Shown piece by piece: positions 17,696-26,410 of a DNA stretch of 64,000 nucleotides. Source of the DNA: Methanosarcina sp. (GTDB taxonomy: Archaea; Halobacteriota; Methanosarcinia; Methanosarcinales; Methanosarcinaceae); contig NZ_JAQUVZ010000004.1 in assembly GCF_028693135.1 (NCBI RefSeq), forward strand, positions 1-64,000. Direction: 5' to 3'. Position numbers and translations under genes: made by a program. Within the stretch, counting starts at the first letter, position 1; every line of letters begins with the position of its first letter. The notes below the pieces were generated by a model. That model was not told the DNA's origin. It did not search any database and saw only the letters and a list, made by a program, of their open reading frames with translations.

Positions 17696-17881
17696 TGCAC
17701 TCACTTTCCATACTCCCTTTTCTACTGGAGAATTTATACTGAGAAGCGTAAAATCCATGAAATCTTTATTTCAGGGGATATAAGTGTCAACATCGTCAAC
17801 ATCGTCAACATTCTTTTAGTCATCTTTTTCCTTAATATTCTAAACCCAATTAATATATATTACATAATTTTTCATCCCTGG

Positions 17882-17969
17882 GACAGGGAGTAGGGCTTGC
17901 GTGACTTGTCTCATTAGGCGGAGGGATGACTCAAGAAGCCACTCAGTCTTTAGCTGAGGGGTAGTTGAC
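17882..17969 (+). mobile_element. Solo IS200/IS605-type right end (omega-RNA-like 3' hairpin)
   Basis: The segment ends in AAGCC, a hairpin with CTCAG (17942-17946) and CTGAG (17954-17958) arms, then GGGGTAGTTGAC. This hairpin-plus-GTAGTTGAC layout is typical of right ends and omega-RNA 3' ends of IS200/IS605 tnpB elements. No tnpA or tnpB frame adjoins it. It is therefore a remnant or a solo, possibly mobilisable, end. It lies in the promoter region between the FilR1 regulator and the phosphoribosyltransferase. Confidence 0.55.
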
Positions 17970-18268
17970 TTTTGACTCCTCCTGAACGCATGACGTTTTC
18001 TAAAAGGGGTCTGTCTTTCCGGAAATAGTAATTGAAGGTTTTTAATTTAAAGGTCTTTAATTTAAAGGCTTTTTTGAAATAATATTTTAATTGCATCAAA
18101 TTAAACCGGCAAGGCTTTTTAATTTGTTTTTAAAGCATTTCTTTTTTCAGTCTTTTTCTGAACTATTTTTTTAATAAAATAAGAAAACTTAAAGTCTATG
18201 GTCTGAATTATATAATCTCGAAAGTGGAGCCTGGAATGAGTGCTCCTTAAACAGTATATTTCCTTGCA
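17970..18268. other. Spacer before the phosphoribosyltransferase
   Basis: An A+T-rich spacer with short imperfect duplications (GGTCTTTAATTTAAAGG type, about 18030-18070). A possible TATA region, ATTATATAATCTCG, lies near 18207-18220, about 50 bp before the gene. No coding sequence is seen. At 17786-17812, before the IS remnant, GTCAACATC is repeated three times. Confidence 0.4.
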
Positions 18269-18994
18269 ATGTACCGGGCTCCGGATCCGGGAGGGTTTTA
18301 CATAGAATCGTTTAGATGTGTGCTTACTAACTGGGATTACATTTACAACCTGTGCCGAAACATCTCAAGAGAAATCAAAAGTTCGGGGTATGAGCCGGAC
18401 GTTATTATCGCGCTTGCTAGAGGAGGCTGGTTTGCAGGACGGGTTCTATGTGATTTTCTGGGGCTTGATGACCTGTCCAGTCTGAAAATAGAGCACTACA
18501 TAGGGACTGCAGCCATTGACACTGGCGAACCCTATATACGATATCCCCTCTCAAACAACGTAATGGAAGGCAAAAAAGTGCTTATCGTAGATGACATTGT
18601 AGATACCGGGGAAAGTATGATAAGTGCTAAGACTTACGTAGAAGGCAGAAACCCCAAAGAGGTTCGAACCGCTTCCTTACAATACCTGGGGAGCTCGAAA
18701 ATCGATCCTGATTATGTGGGGGAGCGGCTCGAAGATTGGGCCTGGATTGTCTATCCCTGGAACTTTATGGAAGATATGATCAGTATTCTGACAAAAAGCA
18801 TGAGAAAATACCCTAAAAAACTCTGGAGCCTTGAAGATTTTAAACACAGCCTCTACGTGAACCATGCTCTTGATCCAGTAGTTTTTGAAATCACTCAACC
18901 TGGCAGGCTTCAGGAAATTCTGGAAGAAATGGTTCGAATCCATAGAACCAGTTCTGAGGTTATTGAGGGGAAAAAGTACTGGAAACTTCTATAA
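18269..18994 (+). CDS. Phosphoribosyltransferase-family protein
   Basis: Type I PRTase core: the PRPP-binding loop KVLIVDDIVDTGESM (about residues 103-117), preceded by the flexible-loop strand DVIIALARGGWFAGRVLCD. It resembles archaeal COG2236 purine PRTases and related proteins. The C-terminal 100 residues are a longer helical tail than in minimal hypoxanthine or xanthine PRTases. The start is uncertain. ATG 18269 is used here, but GTG 18320 (VLTNWDYIYN) would remove an 18-residue lead that looks non-domain. The substrate base cannot be assigned. Confidence 0.82.
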   Translation: MYRAPDPGGFYIESFRCVLTNWDYIYNLCRNISREIKSSGYEPDVIIALARGGWFAGRVLCDFLGLDDLSSLKIEHYIGTAAIDTGEPYIRYPLSNNVMEGKKVLIVDDIVDTGESMISAKTYVEGRNPKEVRTASLQYLGSSKIDPDYVGERLEDWAWIVYPWNFMEDMISILTKSMRKYPKKLWSLEDFKHSLYVNHALDPVVFEITQPGRLQEILEEMVRIHRTSSEVIEGKKYWKLL

Positions 18995-19007
18995 CAAGTT
19001 CGGCTAT

Positions 19008-19067
19008 TAGTTTGTTTATCAGTAGTTTGTTTATTGGTAGTTTGTTTATCAGTAGTTTGCATATCGA
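19008..19067. repeat. Four tandem 15-bp repeats
   Basis: TAGTTTGTTTATCAG type units at 19008-19022, 19023-19037, 19038-19052 and 19053-19067. The last unit is diverged. They start 13 bp after the phosphoribosyltransferase stop. They are perfectly periodic and non-coding. Confidence 0.85.
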
Positions 19068-19282
19068 TGGCTTACTTTAGATATCAGGAGAACTAAGAAT
19101 TATGCCTTCTGCAGAAAGCAGGAGGGTTGCAGTCGATAAGGACAAAAAGCCTTCCTGTCGAAAACAAATCTTTCGTTTAAAGCTACTAATAAAAAAGTCG
19201 TAAATACAAATATACATATTTATTAACGGTATCTATTTAAGAGACCATTTAAGGTATACGATATAAGCGTCAATCTAGTATA

Positions 19283-19318
19283 AGAGTAAATCTCATATTC
19301 AGAGTAAATCTCATATTC
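19283..19318. repeat. Two tandem 18-bp repeats
   Basis: AGAGTAAATCTCATATTC occurs twice in succession (19283-19300, 19301-19318), about 130 bp before the zinc-ribbon gene. The position would suit a promoter-proximal protein-binding site. The rest of the 18995-19446 spacer shows no gene. Confidence 0.8.
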
Positions 19319-19446
19319 CTTTAAGTCACCCGTTTAAGTTACCTATTTTAATATCAATTTAAGAAATGTATCTAGGTAAGCTATTTACTGTTACGGTCAT
19401 AAAACTTGCAGCAATTAAGTTCATATTATTGATTACCGGTGAACTC

Positions 19447-19905
19447 ATGCCCCATAGATGTACCAGATGCGGAACCATTTTTGAAGACGGGGATTCTGTA
19501 GTCCTCAGCGGCTGCCCGAACTGCGGCTGGAATAAGTTCCTCTACGTGAAAATAGAGCCAGAAGGTTTGGAACACCAGGGAAGGCCTCCTCTGGAAGAAC
19601 AAAAACTGGATCTTGAAGCCTCTCTGGATGAGGTTGTCAGGAACATTGACGAGGCCCTTGCATCCGGAGAAAAAGATAGGGGGCAGCAGTCAGAAAATGA
19701 AAATAAACCTGATGAAGATAGGGTGGAATCTGTAAGGATTCTCGGCCCTGGCTCTTATGAACTTAATCTGGATTCCCTTTTAGAGCGAAGAGAACTTGTT
19801 ATGGCAATCAGGGAGGAAGGTTCATATGCCCTCCATTTGCCCTCTGTTTTTAACCAGCAGAAGGAAAGAAAAAAAGATAAATCAAAAGCAAAAAAGCAGA
19901 AATAA
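19447..19905 (+). CDS. Archaeal zinc-ribbon protein with basic tail
   Basis: This 152-residue protein starts MPHRCTRCGTIFEDG and continues to SGCPNCGWN, a C-X2-C...C-X2-C zinc ribbon in the first 35 residues. A charged linker (about 50-95) leads to a conserved block RILGPGSYELNLDSLLERR. The end is Lys-rich (KERKKDKSKAKKQK). It matches the COG3364-type archaeal zinc-ribbon proteins of unknown function. ATG 19447 has the Shine-Dalgarno GGTGA, and the open frame upstream to 19366 encodes an unrelated hydrophobic stretch. The basic tail suggests nucleic acid contact. Confidence 0.8.
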   Translation: MPHRCTRCGTIFEDGDSVVLSGCPNCGWNKFLYVKIEPEGLEHQGRPPLEEQKLDLEASLDEVVRNIDEALASGEKDRGQQSENENKPDEDRVESVRILGPGSYELNLDSLLERRELVMAIREEGSYALHLPSVFNQQKERKKDKSKAKKQK

Positions 19906-20204
19906 TTTCAGATATTTACTTCTTTTGTCAAGCTTTCCATTTTAAACCCTTCTTCAAAACTCTCTAACTTTTATTCATTATATCTTTTTTAAGTCTAATG
20001 TTTATATTATTTCTATTCTCCGATGGGTTTTTATTTTTTTATTGATTCAACAGTTCAAATGTGTAAAAACATGAAATGAAATAACAACCCAACTCTCTAA
20101 ACTATGAAGTTATTCTATAAAGAACAAAGTTCTTCTACAAAGAACTCATATACTCTTTTTGTTGGACGATTCGATCTTTATCATCTTGGAGTTTGGGGAT
20201 TCAA

Positions 20205-20588
20205 ATGAAAGTAGATAGTACAATAGTAGTACTTGCAGCCTTCCCGGCACCAGTTGCTTTTTCAGGATTTCTGGTTTTAACCGATGACAATAGTAAAGCT
20301 AAAACTTCTGAATATACTGGAACGCAACTTGATAAAATTGCTTCCAATGAAAGTTCGTTCAAGGAATTTTCTTCAGAATCGTTGAGTTCGGGCAACGAAA
20401 TTTCCTCTCCTGAGATTAGCGTGGAACCTGGAATTTACAGGTGTGAGATTACTCTGGACAACAATTTTTCCTTCGAACAGGAAGTAAGGGCTGAACATGC
20501 TACCGAGCCTGGCTCCTCTGAAAAACTGCGTATTGACCTCATAGACCACCCGGAATATCCGATAGATATCGGGATTGAATCTGCTTGA
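20205..20588 (+). CDS. Small secreted or anchored protein of unknown function
   Basis: About 127 residues. An N-terminal hydrophobic helix (STIVVLAAFPAPVAFSGFLVL) is followed by a Ser/Thr-rich acidic region. A C-terminal beta-type segment has GIYRCEITLDNNFSFEQEV and ends near IDIGIESA. ATG 20205 is preceded by TTGGGGATTCAA. The next gene starts only 15 bp after the stop, so the two probably form one unit with an extracytoplasmic role. The family is not recognised. Confidence 0.6.
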   Translation: MKVDSTIVVLAAFPAPVAFSGFLVLTDDNSKAKTSEYTGTQLDKIASNESSFKEFSSESLSSGNEISSPEISVEPGIYRCEITLDNNFSFEQEVRAEHATEPGSSEKLRIDLIDHPEYPIDIGIESA

Positions 20589-20603
20589 GGGGGTTCAATA
20601 CAT

Positions 20604-21275
20604 ATGCAGGAAAAAACAAAAGGTGTAATTGCAATCATCATTGGCATGGCAGTATTATACTGTGCTTTTCCTTTTTTCTATGAGACTTTCAATTATTATC
20701 CTCCCATGAAAGAAGATATGCCTTACAGAAAGACTACACAGATATGGAACACTTTTACAAATCAAAGAGTAACCCTTGACACTCAAATTCCTTCAATACC
20801 TGTAAATCAGTTCCCTATGTATCAGGGGAAATCTTCCTCAAGCACCCTGAATGTCAGTTTTATTTCCTCGAGTGAGTCTTATAATAACATATATCCCGGA
20901 GAAATCTATTTTCTTGTCGCGAATAATGAGATTGTGGAAAGCAGATTTAACTTAACCGATAGTGCTACAGGTTTGAAACCCATAAAAATAACCAGTTTCC
21001 AAACAGCGGGTTTCAATGACTCAGGTAGTTTCAATGACTCGGGTAAATACATAATCCAGCAGGTAAGAAACAGAAATTTCGTCGCTCAGAAAGGTAATCT
21101 GCCAAGGTTTTCACTTGGAAGGGTCAGGATCACTGATGTAAAATTTGTTTATTTCAACGGTTTTGACACTTATCCCTACAGATATGAAGGCCAAACTAAA
21201 TATTACCCCGCCTGGAAAATCACGGCTGAAACCTCAAATTACGGGGATGAAGTTTTGATGATTAAGGCATTTTAA
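20604..21275 (+). CDS. Membrane-anchored extracytoplasmic protein of unknown function
   Basis: 223 residues with one N-terminal membrane helix (GVIAIIIGMAVLYCAFPFF), after which the chain is soluble and rich in Asn, Ser and Tyr. A short internal duplication, FNDSGSFNDSG, comes from tandem bases at about 21003-21045. It is co-directional with and 15 bp from the upstream small gene, and shares its Shine-Dalgarno type GAGGGGG. No enzymatic motif is seen. Confidence 0.6.
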   Translation: MQEKTKGVIAIIIGMAVLYCAFPFFYETFNYYPPMKEDMPYRKTTQIWNTFTNQRVTLDTQIPSIPVNQFPMYQGKSSSSTLNVSFISSSESYNNIYPGEIYFLVANNEIVESRFNLTDSATGLKPIKITSFQTAGFNDSGSFNDSGKYIIQQVRNRNFVAQKGNLPRFSLGRVRITDVKFVYFNGFDTYPYRYEGQTKYYPAWKITAETSNYGDEVLMIKAF

Positions 21276-21284
21276 GTTTGGAAG

Positions 21285-21347
21285 CGAGGAGGCACAGCGT
21301 GAAGTCCCATTCTTCTCCTTCATCAGAAGGCAGATGGGGTAGTTCAC
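21285..21347 (+). mobile_element. Solo IS200/IS605-type right end (omega-RNA-like)
   Basis: GAAGTCCCAT begins a two-tier hairpin. CCCAT (21306-21310) pairs with ATGGG (21334-21338), with TCTTCT/AGAAG nested inside. It ends directly in GGTAGTTCAC. That end motif is the usual 3' boundary of IS200/IS605 tnpB elements and their omega-RNA. No transposase frame is nearby. It sits ten bases after the stop of the preceding gene, and may now act as its terminator hairpin. Confidence 0.55.
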
Positions 21348-21896
21348 CGAGCTAAAGAGTAAAACATTTTAGTAAAATCTTTTTCTCCCAGTTTAGTAAT
21401 TCCTTTTAATGACCTCATCTTCGTTTTTTTCGTTCATCTATTTTTTAACAAACAACTTTTCCTCTCATCTATTTTTTAACAAACTGATTTTCCTCTCTAC
21501 AGTCCCTGATAATACTGAAAAAGCTGGTACTATCGGGAAATTTCTGCTAAATTCCTGGGGAATTTCTTATATTATCAGCTTTACAGAAAATTTTATATAC
21601 AATTAGTGCTAACTAATGGTTACTAACTATTGTGCATTAGCAATATTTAGTATTCTTGTCAGGGATTTCCGATAACTTCTGTCATACGAACTCATAAATT
21701 TTCTTTACCGGAGATTTGAGTAGCAGGAAGACAACAATTCAAACGAACTGTAGAAAGGATCTAAGCTACTATTTAATCTATGTTAAATATAAAGTATATA
21801 TCATAATAATTATTACAAAAATATATAAAAAATACAATTCAAAACTTATCACTAATTATACATCATAATATTTCAATAATTACCAGAGGGAAAAAC
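21348..21896. other. A+T-rich promoter region before the HTH-cdc48 cluster
   Basis: This 549-bp spacer has a weak frame at 21409-21606 that is Phe-rich and has no Shine-Dalgarno, and I reject it. A direct repeat, CTCATCTATTTTTTAACAAAC, occurs twice in imperfect form around 21430-21485. A TATA-like ATATATAAAA (21821-21830) lies about 65 bp before ATG 21897 and probably drives the cluster. Confidence 0.45.
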
Positions 21897-22589
21897 ATGG
21901 ACCCAGCAAAACTACTTGACATCCTGGGGAATGAAAACCGCAGGAAGATTATTCAGCTTCTTGCAAACCGCCCCTGCTATGTCAGTGAAATTTCAGGCAG
22001 GCTGGGGGTCGGGCCAAAGGCGATTATCAGTCATCTGAGCCTGTTAGAACAGTCAGGGCTGATCGAGTTCAGTGTGGATGAACAGAGGCGCAAGTACTTC
22101 AATATTGCAAATAACATGAGGCTTGAGGTGTCCGTATCACCTTATGCGTATACAGTGTCTCTTCAGGACATTAATTTTGACAGGGAGAAAAAAGGGGAAA
22201 TATCTGCTGTCGAGAAGAAAGAAACTGTTGTTAGAGATGAATCCTCCTGCTTCTTCCTGAAACTTAGCAACGAGCTCCGGGAACTTAAAGTAAAGCAGGA
22301 AGAGCTTGTGCAAATGCAGAAACAGCTACAGGTTGAATATATGGAACTGATGGACCGATGCCTGGACTCAGTTGAAGAGGTTGCAAGAAACCCTGTAGAA
22401 TGCGAGCTCCTGTTTGAGCTTCTGAAAAACGAGGCGACAGTGGCTGTCCTCTGCTATAACCTGCGCCTTCACCCTAGTATTATTACATCTAACCTTGTGG
22501 ATCTGGAAGAAAGAGGGTTTGTTGAATACACGATTAAAAATAACCAGCAGTACTGGAAAGTCTGTGAGACGGAGGTTGAGAAGAAATGA
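21897..22589 (+). CDS. ArsR-like transcriptional regulator
   Basis: 230 residues. The N-terminal winged helix is [17 protein letters not shown], with recognition region [21 protein letters not shown] central coiled coil (about 120-160; [16 protein letters not shown]) leads to a second winged-helix-like C-terminal region ([20 protein letters not shown]). The Shine-Dalgarno is CAGAGGG. Its stop overlaps the cdc48 start by four bases, so it is co-translated with the AAA ATPase and probably regulates this cluster. The signal sensed is unknown. Confidence 0.85.
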   Translation: MDPAKLLDILGNENRRKIIQLLANRPCYVSEISGRLGVGPKAIISHLSLLEQSGLIEFSVDEQRRKYFNIANNMRLEVSVSPYAYTVSLQDINFDREKKGEISAVEKKETVVRDESSCFFLKLSNELRELKVKQEELVQMQKQLQVEYMELMDRCLDSVEEVARNPVECELLFELLKNEATVAVLCYNLRLHPSIITSNLVDLEERGFVEYTIKNNQQYWKVCETEVEKK

Positions 22590-24850
22590 CTGAAGAAATG
22601 AATCTGAGAGTCGCTGAAGCGTATCATAAAGATGTGGGTAGGGGAATTGCAAGAATTGATACCCGTTTGATGCAGCAAATGGATCTTGTGAGCGGAGATA
22701 TAATTGAAATCTTAGGTAAATCCAGGACTTATGCAATTGTCTGGCCTAACGTCGAGCATGGGCAGGAGAACAGGATCCGAATAGACGGAAACCTGCGCAG
22801 TAATGCAAAGGTTGGAATTGATGACAAAGTTACAGTCCAGAAGGTCGAGGTAAAACATGCGCAAAGGGTCACACTTGCTCCATCCCAGCCTGTCCGGCTT
22901 GTGGGTGGTGCCCATTACATCCTGAGAATAATCGAGGGCAGACCTCTGAACAAAGGTCAGCAGATCAGGGTTGAAACTGTAAATAACCCCCTTACTTTCG
23001 TTGTAGCATCTACAAGACCCGCAGGGCCGGTTGTCGTCACCAAAGACACTGAAATTGTTATCAAGGAAAAATCAATTGAGGAAATCCAGGCTCCGGAAGG
23101 CATCTCATACGAGGACATCGGGGGGCTCAGGCGGGAAATCCAGCTTGTCAGGGAAATGATTGAGCTGCCAATGAGGCACCCTGAACTCTTCCAGAAGCTG
23201 GGGATCGAGCCTCCCAAAGGGGTCCTTCTTCACGGGCCCCCCGGAACGGGCAAGACAATGATTGCAAAGGCAGTTGCAAGTGAAACTGATGCCAATTTCA
23301 TCACCATAAGCGGGCCTGAAATCGTTTCCAAATATTATGGAGAAAGTGAACAAAAACTCCGTGAGATCTTCGAAGAGGCTGAGAAGGATGCACCTTCCAT
23401 TATCTTCATAGATGAAATTGACTCCATTGCTCCCAAACGCGGTGAAGTAACCGGAGAAATGGAACGAAGAGTAGTTGCCCAGCTGCTTTCCCTGATGGAC
23501 GGGCTCCAGTCCAGGGGGGAAGTCGTGGTCATAGCTGCCACAAACCGTCCGAATTCCATTGATGAAGCTCTCCGCCGCGGCGGAAGGTTTGACCGGGAAA
23601 TTGAAATTGGAGTTCCTGACCGGAAAGGCAGAAAGCAGATTCTTCTGATCCACACCAGAGGTATGCCTCTTGAAGATGAAGTGAACCTTGGTGAAATTGC
23701 AGATGTGACCCACGGTTTTGTGGGAGCTGACCTGTCATCTCTCTGCAAGGAAGCCGCTATGCATGCCCTTAGAAGGATCACCCCTGAAATCGATATTGAA
23801 GAGGAGATCCCACAGGAAATCATTGACAACCTGGTGGTTACGAAGGAGGACTTCAGGGAAGCGCTGAAGAACATCGAGCCTTCAGCCATGCGAGAAGTCT
23901 ACGTTGAAGTTCTGCATGTGGGCTGGGATGATATAGGCGGGCTGGAGGATGCAAAACAGGAACTTCTCGAGTCTGTGGAATGGCCCCTCAAGTATCCCGA
24001 AATGTTCGCGGCTGTCAGTATAAAGCCCCCGAGGGGTATACTGCTTTTCGGGCCTCCGGGTACGGGCAAGACTTTGCTTGCAAAAGCTGTTGCAAGCGAA
24101 AGTGAAGCCAATTTTATAAGTATAAAAGGCCCTGAACTGCTCAGTAAATATGTGGGTGAATCCGAGCGTGCAGTTAGGGAAACATTCCGAAAAGCAAAGC
24201 AGTCTGCTCCGACTGTAATTTTCTTTGATGAAATTGACTCCATTGCTCCTCAAAGAAGCTCTGTTTCCGATACCCACGTCTCCGAAAGAGTGGTAAGCCA
24301 GATCCTGACAGAACTTGACGGGGTAGAGGAACTCAAGGACGTGATCATAGTTGCTGCTACAAACCGGCCGGATATGGTAGACCCAGCCCTTCTGAGGCCT
24401 GGCCGTTTTGACAGGCTTATTTACATCAAGCCGCCTGGCAAAGAAGGCAGGGAGAAGATCTTTGAGATCCACACAAAAGAAAAACCTCTTGCAGAAGACG
24501 TAAACATCTCCGAGCTTGCTGATATGACCGAGGGATATGTGGGTGCGGATATCGAAGGCATCTGCAGGGAAGCGGCAATGCTCGCCCTCAGGGAAATAGT
24601 TACCCCGGGTATCGACCGAAAGGACCTCCAGGAAAAGGTAGGAGATGTCCGGATTTCCAAAAAACACTTCGAAAAAGCAATCCGCCGTGTAAGGCCTACA
24701 ACATCCAGAGAAACCCTGAGTGTGTATGAAAAGAGCGCCGAACTCTTTGCCAGGTATGCAACTAAGTTTGAGGAAGAATCTCCCGAAGCAAAAGAACAGA
24801 CAAAGGAAAGCGAGGAAAAAGAAGTTCCGAGTTTTCTACAGGCTAAATGA
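22586..24850 (+). CDS. cdc48: Cdc48/VAT-type AAA+ ATPase
   Basis: This hexameric unfoldase feeds substrates to the proteasome. Order: N-terminal double-psi barrel and four-strand domain (about 1-185), D1 with Walker [16 protein letters not shown] and Walker [13 protein letters not shown], and D2 with [15 protein letters not shown] and [12 protein letters not shown]. Arg fingers lie in the RPGRFDR-type motifs, although D1 shows RRGGRFDR. The C-terminus is acidic ([17 protein letters not shown]). Its 754 residues are normal. Two Hsp20 genes follow. Confidence 0.96.
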   Translation: MTEEMNLRVAEAYHKDVGRGIARIDTRLMQQMDLVSGDIIEILGKSRTYAIVWPNVEHGQENRIRIDGNLRSNAKVGIDDKVTVQKVEVKHAQRVTLAPSQPVRLVGGAHYILRIIEGRPLNKGQQIRVETVNNPLTFVVASTRPAGPVVVTKDTEIVIKEKSIEEIQAPEGISYEDIGGLRREIQLVREMIELPMRHPELFQKLGIEPPKGVLLHGPPGTGKTMIAKAVASETDANFITISGPEIVSKYYGESEQKLREIFEEAEKDAPSIIFIDEIDSIAPKRGEVTGEMERRVVAQLLSLMDGLQSRGEVVVIAATNRPNSIDEALRRGGRFDREIEIGVPDRKGRKQILLIHTRGMPLEDEVNLGEIADVTHGFVGADLSSLCKEAAMHALRRITPEIDIEEEIPQEIIDNLVVTKEDFREALKNIEPSAMREVYVEVLHVGWDDIGGLEDAKQELLESVEWPLKYPEMFAAVSIKPPRGILLFGPPGTGKTLLAKAVASESEANFISIKGPELLSKYVGESERAVRETFRKAKQSAPTVIFFDEIDSIAPQRSSVSDTHVSERVVSQILTELDGVEELKDVIIVAATNRPDMVDPALLRPGRFDRLIYIKPPGKEGREKIFEIHTKEKPLAEDVNISELADMTEGYVGADIEGICREAAMLALREIVTPGIDRKDLQEKVGDVRISKKHFEKAIRRVRPTTSRETLSVYEKSAELFARYATKFEEESPEAKEQTKESEEKEVPSFLQAK

Positions 24851-24989
24851 GGTTTTGCCTGACATGCCGGTAAATATCGGCCTTTTTAATTTTAGTGGAA
24901 AAAATAACCATTTCAATTAATTACCAACTGATTTGAGTAGTACTCACTTAAGAAACTCAAGACGCATAACTTAATAATGATGTGATGAG

Positions 24990-25514
24990 ATGGACAGAGA
25001 CAGGAGAAAAAGAAGTTTTTTCGATGAAATATTCGGAATTGACCCCCTCCAGGATATGGACGAAATGTTCGATCGCCTTAGTAAGGCTATGGGCATGAGT
25101 ATGGATAACTTCGGGCAGCACCCTTTTGTTTACGGATTTTCCGTAACCCAGAGGGCAGGGGAAGAGCCTGAAATCCGGGAATTTGGGAATCTCCCGATGT
25201 TTGAGCAGGCGGAAACCGGAGAAAAACGTTACCTTGACATAAGAAAACCCCTTATTGATGTACTGGAAACCGAGGAAAAGGTTCATGTGATTGCCGAGAT
25301 GCCAGGCATCGAGAAAGAATATATCCAACTGAACGCAACTGATTTAATACTTGACATCGAAACATTAGATGGGAATCCAAAATATTCCGAACGTATTGAA
25401 CTGCCAGTGAAGGTAGACCCCCAGAGTGCGAAAGCCACATATCAGAATGGTGTGCTGGAAGTTACCTTTAAGAGGCTGGAGTCCAGTTCTCGAACTTCTA
25501 TCAATATCGAATGA
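24990..25514 (+). CDS. hsp20: Hsp20-family small heat-shock protein, copy 1
   Basis: 174 residues. A charged N-terminal region with a GFSVTQRAGEEPEIREFGN block is followed by an alpha-crystallin-type domain from about residue 85. Visible strands are KPLIDVLETEEKVHVIAEMPG, YIQLNATDLILDIET and ERIELPVKVD. It closes with YQNGVLEVTFKRL. ATP-independent holdase role. It lies 139 bp after cdc48 and 33 bp before a paralog. The context suggests a joint role in protein quality control. Confidence 0.88.
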   Translation: MDRDRRKRSFFDEIFGIDPLQDMDEMFDRLSKAMGMSMDNFGQHPFVYGFSVTQRAGEEPEIREFGNLPMFEQAETGEKRYLDIRKPLIDVLETEEKVHVIAEMPGIEKEYIQLNATDLILDIETLDGNPKYSERIELPVKVDPQSAKATYQNGVLEVTFKRLESSSRTSINIE

Positions 25515-25547
25515 TCTTCGAGAGCGTCAGGAAAATCAGAGGTAATA

Positions 25548-26045
25548 ATGGTGGGCACAAGAAAAAAAAAGGATTTCTTTGAAGATTTTGGGTCTGAACT
25601 TTTTGATAACCTGGAAGAGATGATCGAAGCCCTCCTGGAAGAAATGGGGGAGTCCGTTCCCTTTGTTTACGGATTTTCTATCATTCACCGCCCGGGGGAA
25701 GATACTGAACTCCGGGAATTTGGAAACGTTCCGGAATACTCTCAAAAAGAAGAGAATTTCTTTTCTCCGGAAACAAAAGAACCTTTAATTGACATATTTG
25801 AAAATGAGGACATGGTGCATGTACTTGTAGAATTCCCGGAGGTTGAAAAGAAAGATCTCCTGCTGCACGCTACCGCTCAGCACCTTGAAATTAAAGTCAT
25901 TGGGCTTTCTGAGTATTCGGAAGATGTAGAACTCCCTGTCCTCGTGGACCCAAAGAGTGCAAAAGCAAGTTACAAAAATGGAGTGCTTGAGGTTACCTTC
26001 AGGCGCTGCCCCGAGGAAAGTCCTGTAGCAATAGAGATCAATTAA
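25548..26045 (+). CDS. hsp20: Hsp20-family small heat-shock protein, copy 2
   Basis: 165 residues and clearly paralogous to the preceding gene. Shared blocks are FVYGFSIIHRPGEDTELREF, KEPLIDIFENEDMVHVLVEF, DVELPVLVDPKSAKASYKN and GVLEVTFRR. The Shine-Dalgarno is CAGAGG, six bases before ATG 25548. Sequence identity is moderate, so the duplication is old. The second copy has a shorter N-terminal arm. Probably co-transcribed with copy 1. Confidence 0.87.
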   Translation: MVGTRKKKDFFEDFGSELFDNLEEMIEALLEEMGESVPFVYGFSIIHRPGEDTELREFGNVPEYSQKEENFFSPETKEPLIDIFENEDMVHVLVEFPEVEKKDLLLHATAQHLEIKVIGLSEYSEDVELPVLVDPKSAKASYKNGVLEVTFRRCPEESPVAIEIN

Positions 26046-26070
26046 TTAGAATAGATAGAGGGCCGTTTCA

Positions 26071-26410
26071 GGGTCAACTACCCGTCACTAAAGTGGCAGG
26101 CATGTAATAGTGCCCCGGTTGACCAGCCTGAGTCTTAATTGACTACGTTGGAAATGTCATGATACCTGCGAATGCTTCCTCAGTTTGTAGCTCTATCGTG
26201 TAGCATTAAAAGTCCTGAGAGGTAGGGGCGGTGTGTTACACATAACAAGCATATCCAACATTGGCGAGAGGAGATACGAAAGTACGTTACCTGCTACGGA
26301 AATTCTTTTCCAAAGCAGAGTGGAGAAATCCAAACATGAAAGGAATGCCAGAAAATTGACGGCATTCCTCTCATGACTAAAGTCAAAAGCATCCTGCCTT
26401 ATTTTTTCGT
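26071..26410 (-). mobile_element. Internally deleted IS200/IS605-type element without tnpB
   Basis: Read on the minus strand, the right end finishes with a hairpin ATGCCTGCCACTTTAGTGA, then CGGGTAGTTGAC (boundary about 26072). A conserved-looking omega-RNA-type stretch lies before it, with ACAAACTGAGGAAGC, GGTATCATGAC and GACTCAGGCTGGTC. The other end (about 26350-26410) has GACTTTAGTC and a GGAATGCC...GGCATTCC hairpin, as expected for a left end. No tnpA or tnpB coding sequence remains in the roughly 340 bp. It looks like a MITE-like derivative that could still be moved in trans. Confidence 0.55.
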
